Shown piece after piece: positions 6,461 to 14,380 of a DNA stretch of 39,702 nucleotides (within the stretch, counting starts at the first letter, position 1; each line of letters starts with the position of its first letter). The notes below the pieces were generated by a model. That model saw nothing but the letters and a program-made list of their open reading frames with translations. It ran no database searches and was not told the DNA's origin. Position numbers and translations under genes: made by a program. This DNA is from Actinomycetes bacterium (GTDB lineage Bacteria > Actinomycetota > Acidimicrobiia > Acidimicrobiales > Acidimicrobiaceae): positions 1 through 39,702 of the forward strand of contig JAJYGA010000164.1 in assembly GCA_021785255.1 (NCBI GenBank), in the 5' to 3' direction.

Positions 6461-7486
6461 CTAGCAGATCCGGGGAAGAGGGTCTCCCGTAAGCATATCA
6501 AGTGTGCGATGTGCACCAAATTGTGTTCTACAGACGACCACAGGAAGATCAGTCTCTCTAATCTCACCAATCAGGGCTGCCTCTTTCCCAAGGTGATGTT
6601 CACGCAAAAGATCCAATGCAGCATCGGCAATCCGCGGGTCAACGACTACCACGACCTTGCCTTCGTTAGCGATATGGAAAGGATCCAGACCCAAAATCTC
6701 GCACGCACCCCTGACTGGATCCGACAGCGGAACCCGAGCTTCATCAATCACTATCTCGGTTCGAGTATCTAATGCCAGCTCGTTTAGGGTACTTGCCAGC
6801 CCTCCTCTAGTAGGATCCCGCATCCATCTCACTTTGTCACCAAACTCGGTCAAAAGGGCTTCGACAAGCGGCCAAAGATTTGCAGTGTCAGAGGACAACC
6901 AATCAGAGGAAAACTCAAGATCTCCCCTGGCCATTAATATGGTAACTCCGTGGTCCCCCAGAGACCCTGACAACAATACACTATCGCCGGGTCTGACACG
7001 CCCGCTGGAAAGAGCAGCTCTTGGATGTCTGACACCCAGACCAGTTGTCGTTACGTAGATTCCATCTCCTGCACCGTGCTCTACCACCTTGGTGTCACCT
7101 GCAACGACCTTCGCTCCAGCCGCCTCAGCAGTTGAGGCAATCTTTTCCAGTTGAAGCTGCAGTTCATCTACAGATGTTCCAGCCTCGATGATCATTGCTA
7201 ACGTTAGCAGCAAAGGACGTGCGCCCGCAACCGAGAGATCGTTCAGGGTTCCGTTCACTGCCAACTCACCTAACGTCCCTCCAGGAAAAACGCTTGGACT
7301 GACTACAAAAGAATCAGTAGTTATGTACATCTGCGAGTCGGGAATAGCAAAAGAATCCTCTAGCGTGGGTGCACTTCCGTAGTTAGAAAGAATAGGAGCA
7401 ATAAGCCCGTCCATTAACTTTCTAGACGCTTTTCCCCCAGCTCCATGGGCCATTAAAATCTCTTTGTCAGAGAACCAAACGTCCAC
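6461..7486 (-). CDS. hypE: Hydrogenase maturation protein HypE (carbamoyl dehydratase)
   Basis: 341 residues of the PurM/AIR-synthase-like family. HypE receives a carbamoyl group from HypF on its C-terminal Cys and dehydrates it with ATP to a thiocyanate, the CN- source for the [NiFe] site. AHGAGGK near the N-terminus and AGDTKVVEHGAGDG are typical nucleotide-binding elements. The protein ends in PRIC, so the essential terminal Cys341 is present. The start is GTG at 7486, immediately after the TAG of hypD with no gap, so the two genes form an operon. The remaining maturation genes are elsewhere in the same island. Confidence 0.96.
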   Translation of the reverse strand: MDVWFSDKEILMAHGAGGKASRKLMDGLIAPILSNYGSAPTLEDSFAIPDSQMYITTDSFVVSPSVFPGGTLGELAVNGTLNDLSVAGARPLLLTLAMIIEAGTSVDELQLQLEKIASTAEAAGAKVVAGDTKVVEHGAGDGIYVTTTGLGVRHPRAALSSGRVRPGDSVLLSGSLGDHGVTILMARGDLEFSSDWLSSDTANLWPLVEALLTEFGDKVRWMRDPTRGGLASTLNELALDTRTEIVIDEARVPLSDPVRGACEILGLDPFHIANEGKVVVVVDPRIADAALDLLREHHLGKEAALIGEIRETDLPVVVCRTQFGAHRTLDMLTGDPLPRIC

Positions 7487-8608
7487 CTAACTGACTCCAC
7501 TTCCTGATCGTGTAGAACGTCTGTGAACATAGGTATAGTAGGCGCTGCAGGCTCCTTCTGAAGACACCATCAAGGCCCCTACTGGGTACTCTGGAGAACA
7601 GGTAACTCCCAACAACGGGCAGTCTTCCGGTTTCTTTTTCCCTACAAGAACCTCCCCACAGATAGCTCCTTCAGGGTCAGGAGAACATATCTGCTTCACT
7701 TTATAGCGCACTTCAGCGTCGTATCGGATGTAGGTATCTTTAATGCGAAGTGCTGAGGAATCGATGTAACCAAGTCCTCTCCATTCGAAGCTGGGACGTT
7801 CTTCAAACACCTCGTCCATGGCTGCCAAAGCCGCTAGGTTACCTTCGCTCTTTACTGCCCTAACGTATTGGTTCTCAACAGAAGCGGCGCCAGCATTAAT
7901 TAGGCGTACTAACCACAAGATAGACTCCAAAATATCCGTGGGTTCAAAACCAGAGACTACGATGGGACGAGAAAACTCCTCCGCTACAAAGCGATATGGG
8001 TCAAGGCCTATAACGGTAGATACGTGTCCGGGGCCGACAAATCCGTCAAGATCAAAAAATTCGCTCTCTAAGATGGAACGAAGGGGTGGACCCACGGTCA
8101 CGTGGTTGCAAAACACCGAAAAGTTTGAGACTCCCAGGTCGTGAGCTTGTTTTATAGTAAGCGCTGTAGATGGCGCAGTAGTTTCAAATCCGATCGCGAA
8201 GAATACAACGTCCTTGTCTGGGTGCTCAAGAGCAATCTTGAGAGCATCTGTCGGAGAATAGACCATTCGGATATCGGCACCTTTGGCTTTCACTTCAAAT
8301 GGACTCTGCTTGGATCCGGGAACCCGCATCACGTCTCCAAAGGCAGTAAATATCACGTCGTTAGACTGCACAAGCTCCAACGCTTCGTCCACCTTGCCTA
8401 AAGGAAGAACACATACCGGACATCCAGGACCATGAATAAGCTCTATGTTCTGGGGTAGGAGTTCATGGATTCCAAATCTGTAGATACTGTGGGTATGACC
8501 GCCACAGATCTCCATAAGACGGTAACTTCGATCGGCAACCTCTTGTTTTATTTGACGGCTCAGCTTCAGAATCAACTCCGGATTGCGGTACTCGTCGATA
8601 AAGCGCAT
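7487..8608 (-). CDS. hypD: Hydrogenase maturation protein HypD
   Basis: 373 residues. HypD is the [4Fe-4S] scaffold that, with HypC, assembles Fe(CN)2CO. MRFIDEYRNPELI is the usual N-terminus. MEICGGHTH holds a catalytic Cys, and HGPGCPVCVLP a CxxC pair. The C-terminal cluster region runs from CSPDPEGAICGEVL through PEDCPLLGVTCSPEYPVGA. The frame is open further upstream (to 8707), but GAGGAGGGG lies five bases before the ATG at 8608 and family alignment starts there, so I choose 8608. hypE follows directly. The AraC regulator is transcribed divergently. Confidence 0.96.
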   Translation of the reverse strand: MRFIDEYRNPELILKLSRQIKQEVADRSYRLMEICGGHTHSIYRFGIHELLPQNIELIHGPGCPVCVLPLGKVDEALELVQSNDVIFTAFGDVMRVPGSKQSPFEVKAKGADIRMVYSPTDALKIALEHPDKDVVFFAIGFETTAPSTALTIKQAHDLGVSNFSVFCNHVTVGPPLRSILESEFFDLDGFVGPGHVSTVIGLDPYRFVAEEFSRPIVVSGFEPTDILESILWLVRLINAGAASVENQYVRAVKSEGNLAALAAMDEVFEERPSFEWRGLGYIDSSALRIKDTYIRYDAEVRYKVKQICSPDPEGAICGEVLVGKKKPEDCPLLGVTCSPEYPVGALMVSSEGACSAYYTYVHRRSTRSGSGVS

Positions 8609-8751
8609 CTGGACCCCTCCTCGAACTCCAAGCAAACTCAATAAGTCCAACGTCACACTATCAAAGTGCAGGAATATCGCAAGAGATGCCATAGCCCCAA
8701 TACGCAAGCTACATCCGATTTCCGAAGTATATCCAAAGTATCTAGTCCGAC

Positions 8752-9834
8752 ATGCGAAATATTGATACTATTGCGAACATGGCGATTACACGCGTCCGAA
8801 TGATAGATACAACCCGGACCGAAAACCCGGTCCCAGCTCGAGGACGCAGCCGGGGCATTCCCCCAGCTCTGGAACGCTATGAGGTTAAAAAGACCCGAAT
8901 AATTCACGAAGCTGTACAGGTGATTAGCCAGCTCTTCGGAGAACACTCTATTTTAGTCGGCGGGCAAGACGCGGCCAACTTCGGCCTCACCTATCATGCC
9001 GCCACGCTCAAAGAGATAAGTTTTGGCTACTTCGACTATCGAGTTCGGGTCGAGTTGCGAAACTTGAAGGTAGATAGCTACTACCTTTTCATGCCAACTA
9101 GCGGCTCAGGTACCTTCCAACTAAAAAACTGTGAACTTAGGACCTCAACCATAGGTGCATTCATCGCCAACCCAGGGACTCACTTCGACCTGAAACTTGA
9201 ACCTGACTCACCTCATCTTTTTCTAAGAATCTCGCCAAAACTAGTTGAACATCAAATATCAAGAGCACTAGCACGCACGCCTACCGACCCGGTGCAGTTT
9301 GATTGTTCCTTCGACCTCTCCAACGCCTACTCTTGGAGATGGCATACAGCGGTTCAGCTACTTCATGAAGAGCTATATGCCCAAGATAGCCTGAGCCACA
9401 ATCCGCTGCGCATAAGTGCATTGGAGGAGTATTTAGTTGCCACCTTGCTTCTGCTTCAAAGTTCAAACTACTCCACTTGTCTTCAACCAGTTGGAATTGA
9501 ACGAAGCAGTCGCACTTTACGCTTGGCAATAAAGTACATGCAAGAAAACCTGGACCAGGACATAACACTCGAAGAGATCGCCAGCAACATTGGAATCAGT
9601 CCACGAAGTATTCAAAAGGCATTCAGAGAGGAACTGCACTCCTCTCCTATGACCTATCTACGTGACCTGAGACTCGATCGAATACAACTTGAGATTCTCT
9701 CAAGTCCAGACAAAATGATAAAGATCGGAACCGTGGCTCGCAAGTGGGGCATGAACCATTACGGGAGATTTGCCAAAGCATATAAGGATCGCTACGGCGA
9801 ATCACCTTCTGAAACTCTGGACGGACTCGGATAG
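8752..9834 (+). CDS. AraC-family transcriptional regulator
   Basis: 360 residues. The C-terminal ~100 residues form the double helix-turn-helix of AraC/XylS (NLDQDITLEEIASNIGISPRSIQKAFREE, then KIGTVARKWGMNHYGRFAKAYKDRYGESPSE, with the usual GRFxxxYKxxYGESP signature). The N-terminal part resembles the cupin-like sensor domain found in AraC-binding-like regulators. It sits between hypDE and the hydrogenase operon, which makes it the likely regulator of one or both. Several ATG/GTG starts are possible (8752, 8779, 8803). None has a strong ribosome-binding site, and the first ~40 residues look unstructured, so the true start may be later than given. Effector unknown. Confidence 0.87.
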   Translation: MRNIDTIANMAITRVRMIDTTRTENPVPARGRSRGIPPALERYEVKKTRIIHEAVQVISQLFGEHSILVGGQDAANFGLTYHAATLKEISFGYFDYRVRVELRNLKVDSYYLFMPTSGSGTFQLKNCELRTSTIGAFIANPGTHFDLKLEPDSPHLFLRISPKLVEHQISRALARTPTDPVQFDCSFDLSNAYSWRWHTAVQLLHEELYAQDSLSHNPLRISALEEYLVATLLLLQSSNYSTCLQPVGIERSSRTLRLAIKYMQENLDQDITLEEIASNIGISPRSIQKAFREELHSSPMTYLRDLRLDRIQLEILSSPDKMIKIGTVARKWGMNHYGRFAKAYKDRYGESPSETLDGLG

Positions 9835-9888
9835 AACTCTGAAAACTTAAGATAACCTTTTTAGGTTTTCAGGAACCGTATCCATCAT

Positions 9889-9953
9889 ACGCATTTCGGA
9901 TTAAGTCTCTTTATCGTAATTCGTAGATCGACTTAATATTACGTAATACGGAT
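9889..9953 (+). promoter_or_regulatory. Three direct repeats upstream of the hydrogenase operon
   Basis: Three related 13-15-base units face the same way: ACGCATTTCGGAT (9889-9901), TCGTAATTCGTAGAT (9914-9928) and ACGTAATACGGAT (9941-9953). Start-to-start spacing is 25 and 27 bases. Direct repeats spaced two to three helical turns apart are the usual binding pattern of AraC-family proteins, and an AraC gene ends 54 bases upstream. The third unit also contains the palindrome ATTACGTAAT (9938-9947). Confidence 0.45.
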
Positions 9954-10055
9954 ATCAAAACCTGGCTGGCTTTCATATGGGTCGATAATGTTGTCTATAG
10001 TCAAACCACCAACTTCAAGGTCGGAGACAATAAAGCCAACACATAAGGGGGGAAG

Positions 10056-10580
10056 ATGGCGACATACGCTGATGCGAACGTAAAACATGATGATGTCGAA
10101 CGTCTAATAGAAAAGCTTACCGACTCCACTACAGCTGAATATGCCCTTGGAATAGTCGAAAACCTCGAAGCTCTCTATATCCTGACCGTCTCCTTGAACG
10201 AGTTCTTGAAGCGAGGAGACGAGATTGTGTCATCTCTCTCCGAAGGAGTCGGCGAGTTACGTGGCGTCACCTCAGACACAATGAGTAGCTACATGGATAC
10301 ATTAAAGGAACTCTTCCAGCTCTATCGGAGCTTAGGCGACAAGAGTGCGGCGTTAGGTTCACTACTTCGCAATCAACTACTAGAGGAAAACTTTATATCG
10401 GGCGTAACTGTGATTACTAAGTCTTTAGCACAGGCACATCAAAATACGAAAGCGTTAAATACACAGACAAAAGGTATCGGATCGCTCCTTAGGAGCATCA
10501 AGGATCCCGAAGTACAGCGTGGACTAGACTTTGCCATCGAACTCCTACGGTCAATCGGGCGCAACAACGTTAGGCCATAG
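10056..10580 (+). CDS. DUF1641-like protein, candidate HucM-type hydrogenase scaffold
   Basis: 174 residues, mostly alpha-helical by composition, without cysteine clusters or a signal peptide. The ending GSLLRSIKDPEVQRGLDFAIELLRSIG matches the conserved end of DUF1641 proteins, which are often encoded beside hydrogenases and formate dehydrogenases. In M. smegmatis the gene just ahead of hucSL encodes HucM, a protein of similar size that organises the Huc hydrogenase around a membrane-associated stalk. Position at the head of this operon and size suggest the same role. That is inference, because no homology search was possible. GGGGGGAAG lies immediately before the ATG. hypA starts four bases after the stop. 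Confidence 0.7.
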   Translation: MATYADANVKHDDVERLIEKLTDSTTAEYALGIVENLEALYILTVSLNEFLKRGDEIVSSLSEGVGELRGVTSDTMSSYMDTLKELFQLYRSLGDKSAALGSLLRNQLLEENFISGVTVITKSLAQAHQNTKALNTQTKGIGSLLRSIKDPEVQRGLDFAIELLRSIGRNNVRP

Positions 10581-10584
10581 ATGC

Positions 10585-10947
10585 ATGCATGAAGCCTCTC
10601 TAGCACGAGCCATGTTGAGCACCGTAATGGACTCTTTGGATGAAAGATCTCTGCGGGGACAAGATGTCGTCTCCATAACCGTCCGCATCGGAGAGTTGGC
10701 ACAGATAGATCCCGAGTCTTTGGAGTTTGCTTTTTCATTCGCAGCCGCTGAGACGGAGTTAGAGGGGTGCAAACTCATCTTCACTACAGCTGTAGCTGAG
10801 CTGCTGTGCGTATCTTGTCAGCGACTCAATACATATGACATTGAACATCTCTACCGATGTGTCTATTGCGGTGGTCCCTGTGACCTGATAAGCGGCAAGG
10901 AGTTTGACGTTATCTCTCTTGAACTGGCAGGTAGCACAGTAACATGA
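10585..10947 (+). CDS. hypA: Hydrogenase nickel insertion protein HypA
   Basis: 120 residues. The start is fixed by the conserved MHE N-terminus (ATG at 10585), in which His2 binds nickel. The zinc site is C75-x2-C78 and C92-x2-C95 (CVSC ... CVYC). HypA accepts nickel and, with HypB, delivers it to the hydrogenase large subunit. The frame is open upstream to 10531, but those 18 residues overlap the preceding gene and do not belong to the family. hypB overlaps its stop by four bases (ATGA). Confidence 0.95.
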   Translation: MHEASLARAMLSTVMDSLDERSLRGQDVVSITVRIGELAQIDPESLEFAFSFAAAETELEGCKLIFTTAVAELLCVSCQRLNTYDIEHLYRCVYCGGPCDLISGKEFDVISLELAGSTVT

Positions 10948-11615
10948 GTATTTCAGTCAATCTTGAGGCTCAGATTCTAGATAAGGCAAACTCCGAGGCC
11001 CAGATACTCAAAAACGCCTTTGCGAGCGTAGGCACGCTGGTTATAAACGTCATGTCTTCTCCTGGAAGCGGCAAAACAGAGTTGATCTCAGTCTTGTCAG
11101 ACGAACTTCGCGCCCAAGGCAGCAAAGTAGCGGTGCTCGTGGGGGACTGCGCGACCGATCATGACGCGAAACGTCTTTCACCACATGTCGACTGGGTCGA
11201 ACAGATACAAACCAAAGGAGTATGTCACCTAGAAGCTCGCATGTTCACGCCTTATCTGGACGACCTCTTGCAACTAGCACCACAGTTTCTATTCATTGAA
11301 AACGTCGGGAATCTCGTATGCCCAGTCGACTTCGACCTTGGAGAGTCGATCAGAGTCTCACTTTTGTCAACGACAGAGGGAGAGGACAAGCCAGCTAAAT
11401 ATCCCGATCTGTTTCGGACATGCCACATAACCGTCATCTCCAAGGCAGACCTCATTGAAGCGGTCGAATTCTCAGAACACGAGGCAAGACACTACATAGA
11501 GTTAGTGTCACCAAAGACTAACACGATAAAGGTCTCTGCCCGCACGAAAGAAGGCATAGAAGAGCTGGCTCAGGCAATCAGAGCCATTACTGCACAGACC
11601 AAGGAGGGATCGTAA
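10944..11615 (+). CDS. hypB: Hydrogenase nickel GTPase HypB
   Basis: 223 residues of the SIMIBI GTPase class. P-loop SSPGSGKTE (38-46), the switch region GDCATDHDAKR, the metal-site GVCHLEA (Cys-His) and ENVGNLVCP, and the base-recognition SKAD are all present. It lacks the N-terminal CxxCGC motif and the poly-His tract found in some HypB proteins, so it is a minimal type with only the G-domain metal site. GTP hydrolysis drives nickel transfer from HypA. It overlaps hypA by four bases. A 160-base gap with a stem-loop separates it from the small subunit gene. Confidence 0.95.
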   Translation: MSISVNLEAQILDKANSEAQILKNAFASVGTLVINVMSSPGSGKTELISVLSDELRAQGSKVAVLVGDCATDHDAKRLSPHVDWVEQIQTKGVCHLEARMFTPYLDDLLQLAPQFLFIENVGNLVCPVDFDLGESIRVSLLSTTEGEDKPAKYPDLFRTCHITVISKADLIEAVEFSEHEARHYIELVSPKTNTIKVSARTKEGIEELAQAIRAITAQTKEGS

Positions 11616-11673
11616 GAGGTCACATAGTCGCGAAGAACAGATGAAAACAAGCACGCTACTGCATAGGCCTTCA

Positions 11674-11710
11674 ACTGTGTCGTTGATCGTTATATCGAAA
11701 ACGACACAGT
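11674..11710 (+). promoter_or_regulatory. 11-bp stem-loop upstream of the hydrogenase small subunit gene
   Basis: ACTGTGTCGTT (11674-11684) and AACGACACAGT (11700-11710) are perfect inverted complements around a 15-base loop. They lie between hypB and the small-subunit start at 11776. No U-tract follows. It may protect the 5' end of a processed structural-gene mRNA, attenuate between hypB and hucS, or bind a regulator. Confidence 0.6.
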
Positions 11711-11775
11711 ACGGCCAAGCTACATAAGAGAAAAAGTAATAGAAGTAGTAACTAACAGTTGAAAGGAGTAAACAA

Positions 11776-12747
11776 GTGGCATCAGTTCTATGGCTTCAAG
11801 GGGGAGCCTGCTCTGGCAACACAATGTCGTTCTTGAACGCCGAAGAGCCAAGTGTGGTGGATCTAATAGTCGACTTCGGTTTGGATCTTCTTTGGCACCC
11901 ATCACTTGGTGTTGAACTTGGCGCCAATGCCCAGAAGATCTTCTGGGATTGCGCAAAAGGAGATATGCCTCTTGACATCTTTGTGTTTGAAGGAACGGTC
12001 ATGGAGGGTCCAGAGGGCTCTGGTCGCTTTGACGTGTTTGCGGATCGACCGATGAAAGATTGGGTCAACGATCTAGCCGCGCAAGCTGGCGTCGTCGTGG
12101 CCATTGGAGACTGTGCCTGTTGGGGTGGTATACCTGCTACCGAGCCCAACCCCACCGCGTCGACAGGCCTGCAGTTCCACAAACGATCCAAAGGCGGCTT
12201 CTTGGGGGTTAATTTCAGATCAAAGATGGGACTCCCCGTGATAAACATTCCCGGATGTCCTGCACATCCCGACTGGATTACCCAGATCATCGTCGCTTTA
12301 GCCTCTGGTCGAGCCGGAGACATTACTTTAGACGAGCTTCATCGGCCGCAAACCTTTTTCAAGAGTTTTACGCAGACGGGCTGTACCAGAGTACAGTTCT
12401 TCGAGTACAAGCAGTCAACTACCAACTTTGGCGAGGGTACGCGAACGGGTTGTCTCTTTTACGAATTCGGTTGCAGGGGTCCGATGACCCACTCACCTTG
12501 TAACCGAATCCTGTGGAACCGTCAATCATCCAAGACGCGCGCGGGAATGCCGTGCACAGGGTGCACCGAGCCCGAGTTTCCTTTCTTTGACCTGGCACCT
12601 GGAACGGTGTTTAAGACTCAAAAAGTCTCAGGAGTGGTTCCTAAAGAGGTCCCCGAAGGAAGCGACCACCTTACATACATGGCTCATGCTTTAGCGGCAC
12701 GAGTTGCATCACCACAATGGTCCAAAGAAGATATGTTCGTCGTTTAG
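11776..12747 (+). CDS. hucS: [NiFe]-hydrogenase small subunit, group 2a (HucS/HupS type)
   Basis: 323 residues, no Tat signal, so cytoplasmic-side. The N-terminus LWLQGGACSGNTMSFLNAEEP, then GDCACWGGIPA, INIPGCPAHPDW, FTQTGCTR, GCRGPMTHSPCNRILWNRQ and GMPCTGCTEPEFPFFDLAPGT match cyanobacterial HupS and mycobacterial HucS. Proximal cluster ligands are Cys12, Cys113 and Cys161. The second Cys of the usual CxxC is Asn15, as is normal for group 2a. In M. smegmatis Huc all three relay clusters are [3Fe-4S]. The other cysteines are 203, 226, 233, 242, 260 and 263. It carries electrons from the active site to a quinone or partner. The start follows GAAAGGAG. The large subunit gene is 22 bases downstream. 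Confidence 0.96.
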   Translation: MASVLWLQGGACSGNTMSFLNAEEPSVVDLIVDFGLDLLWHPSLGVELGANAQKIFWDCAKGDMPLDIFVFEGTVMEGPEGSGRFDVFADRPMKDWVNDLAAQAGVVVAIGDCACWGGIPATEPNPTASTGLQFHKRSKGGFLGVNFRSKMGLPVINIPGCPAHPDWITQIIVALASGRAGDITLDELHRPQTFFKSFTQTGCTRVQFFEYKQSTTNFGEGTRTGCLFYEFGCRGPMTHSPCNRILWNRQSSKTRAGMPCTGCTEPEFPFFDLAPGTVFKTQKVSGVVPKEVPEGSDHLTYMAHALAARVASPQWSKEDMFVV

Positions 12748-12769
12748 AAGTTGCAAGGAGAAAACACTA

Positions 12770-14377
12770 ATGAGTACAGTTGACTTACGTGTGAGTCCAC
12801 TTGGTAGAGTCGAAGGAGATCTCGACGTCAGAGTAACGATCAAAGACGGGGTTGTAAGTTCCGCCTGGACTGAAGCAGCGATGTTTCGAGGTTTTGAGAT
12901 CATCTTAAAGGGGAAAGACCCACAAGCAGGTCTAATAGTGACGCCAAGGATCTGTGGCATCTGTGGGGGTAGCCACCTCTACAAAGCAGCCTACGCTCTC
13001 GATACAGCGTGGAAAACAAAGATGCCCAAGAATGCGACGTTGATACGCAACATCGCGCAGGCCTGCGAAACCTTACAAAGTATCCCCCGCTATTTCTATG
13101 CTCTCTTCGCTATAGACCTGACCAATAAGAACTACGCTTCATCTCCCCTTTATGAAGAAGCGTTAAGGCGATTCGCACCATACAGCGGTGCCAGTTATCA
13201 AAAAGGCGTGATCGTTTCGAACAAGCCTGTGGAGATCTACGCCATCTTTGGAGGCCAGTGGCCACACTCCAGTTTCATGGTTCCCGGCGGCGTCATGTGT
13301 GCACCAACGTTGTCTGACGTCACTCGGTCAATGTCAATTCTGGAGTACTTCAGGCGAGAGTGGCTAGAAGGCACTTGGCTGGGCTGTTCAGTTGAGCGTT
13401 GGTTGCAAAACAAAACCTGGGAGGACGTACTGGCCTGGGTTGAGGAGAACGAGAGCCAGTACAACAGTGACTGCGGTTTCTTCATTCGCTACTGCATGGA
13501 CGTAGGTCTTGACAAGTACGGCCAAGGCTCCGGTAACTATTTGGCCGTCGGAACATATTTTGATCCCGAGTTGTACAAAACACCAACGATAGAAGGTCGC
13601 AATGCCGCCCTGATCGGTAGATCCGGTGTCTATGCAAACGGTCAGTTCTCAGAGTTCGATCAAGCTCGAGTTACAGAAGACGTCTCACACTCCTTCTATG
13701 AAGGTAACAGGCCGCTTCATCCCTTCGAAGGCGAGACTATACCCATGGACCCCGAACGGGGTCGGAAGATGGACAAGTACTCCTGGGCTAAGTCCCCCAG
13801 ATATGACGTCGAAGGAGTCGGACACATCCCCTTAGAGGCAGGGCCTCTGGCAAGACGAATGGCTGCGGCAGCTCCAAATGCCGCGGCTCATCAGGACAAT
13901 GATCCTTTGTTCCTTGACATCTTGAACAAGATAGGACCCTCAGTGATGGTCCGTCAGTTAGCGAGAATGCACGAGGGGCCGAAGTACTTCACCTGGGTCA
14001 AAGAATGGCTCTCCCAGATCGACCTTCACGAAAGTTTCTACAACAAGCCCGAAGAGCTGACAGAAGGGAAGGGATTCGGCGGCACTGAAGCAGCACGCGG
14101 ATCTCTTTGCGATTGGATCGTCATAGATGATGGAAAGATTGCCAACTATCAAGTGGTAACCCCAACCGCCTGGAACATCGGTCCACGAGACAGCGCCGGA
14201 ACTCTCGGACCTATCGAACAGGCTCTCGTCGGAGCGCCAATCAAAGACGTCGAGGATCCCGTAGAACTGGGACATGTGGCTAGGAGTTTCGACTCCTGCT
14301 TAGTTTGCACCGTACATGCATACGACGAACGAACTGGTAAGGAACTGTCGAGATTTCTCGTGAACGGAATGGTATAG
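12770..14377 (+). CDS. hucL: [NiFe]-hydrogenase large subunit, group 2a (HucL/HupL type)
   Basis: 535 residues with the Ni-Fe active site. The N-terminal motif RICGIC (Cys62, Cys65) and the C-terminal DSCLVCTVH (Cys510, Cys513) supply the four ligands; Glu15 in GRVEGD is the conserved acidic residue. A 19-residue tail follows His516, the expected cleavage site of the maturation endopeptidase encoded next. IPRYFYALFAIDLTNK, GGQWPHSSFMVPGGVMCAPTL and TAWNIGPRD are group 2a hallmarks. The start ATG at 12770 has AAGGAG nine bases upstream; the open frame back to 12704 overlaps the small subunit and is not used. Group 2a enzymes oxidise H2, in mycobacteria down to atmospheric levels. Confidence 0.97.
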   Translation: MSTVDLRVSPLGRVEGDLDVRVTIKDGVVSSAWTEAAMFRGFEIILKGKDPQAGLIVTPRICGICGGSHLYKAAYALDTAWKTKMPKNATLIRNIAQACETLQSIPRYFYALFAIDLTNKNYASSPLYEEALRRFAPYSGASYQKGVIVSNKPVEIYAIFGGQWPHSSFMVPGGVMCAPTLSDVTRSMSILEYFRREWLEGTWLGCSVERWLQNKTWEDVLAWVEENESQYNSDCGFFIRYCMDVGLDKYGQGSGNYLAVGTYFDPELYKTPTIEGRNAALIGRSGVYANGQFSEFDQARVTEDVSHSFYEGNRPLHPFEGETIPMDPERGRKMDKYSWAKSPRYDVEGVGHIPLEAGPLARRMAAAAPNAAAHQDNDPLFLDILNKIGPSVMVRQLARMHEGPKYFTWVKEWLSQIDLHESFYNKPEELTEGKGFGGTEAARGSLCDWIVIDDGKIANYQVVTPTAWNIGPRDSAGTLGPIEQALVGAPIKDVEDPVELGHVARSFDSCLVCTVHAYDERTGKELSRFLVNGMV

Positions 14378-14380
14378 AAG

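Noticed and set aside
9841-9870. AACCT/AGGTT hairpin after the AraC gene as terminator
   Set aside because: Weak A+T-rich stem without a U-tract; not convincing as a terminator.
11796-12323. 175-residue minus-strand frame opposite the hydrogenase small subunit gene
   Set aside because: It is the antisense shadow of a clearly conserved coding sequence, Pro/Ser/Thr-rich, with no family features.
11776-14377. Assignment to hydrogenase group 1h (Hhy)
   Set aside because: The motifs match cyanobacterial HupSL and mycobacterial Huc (group 2a) along the whole length.
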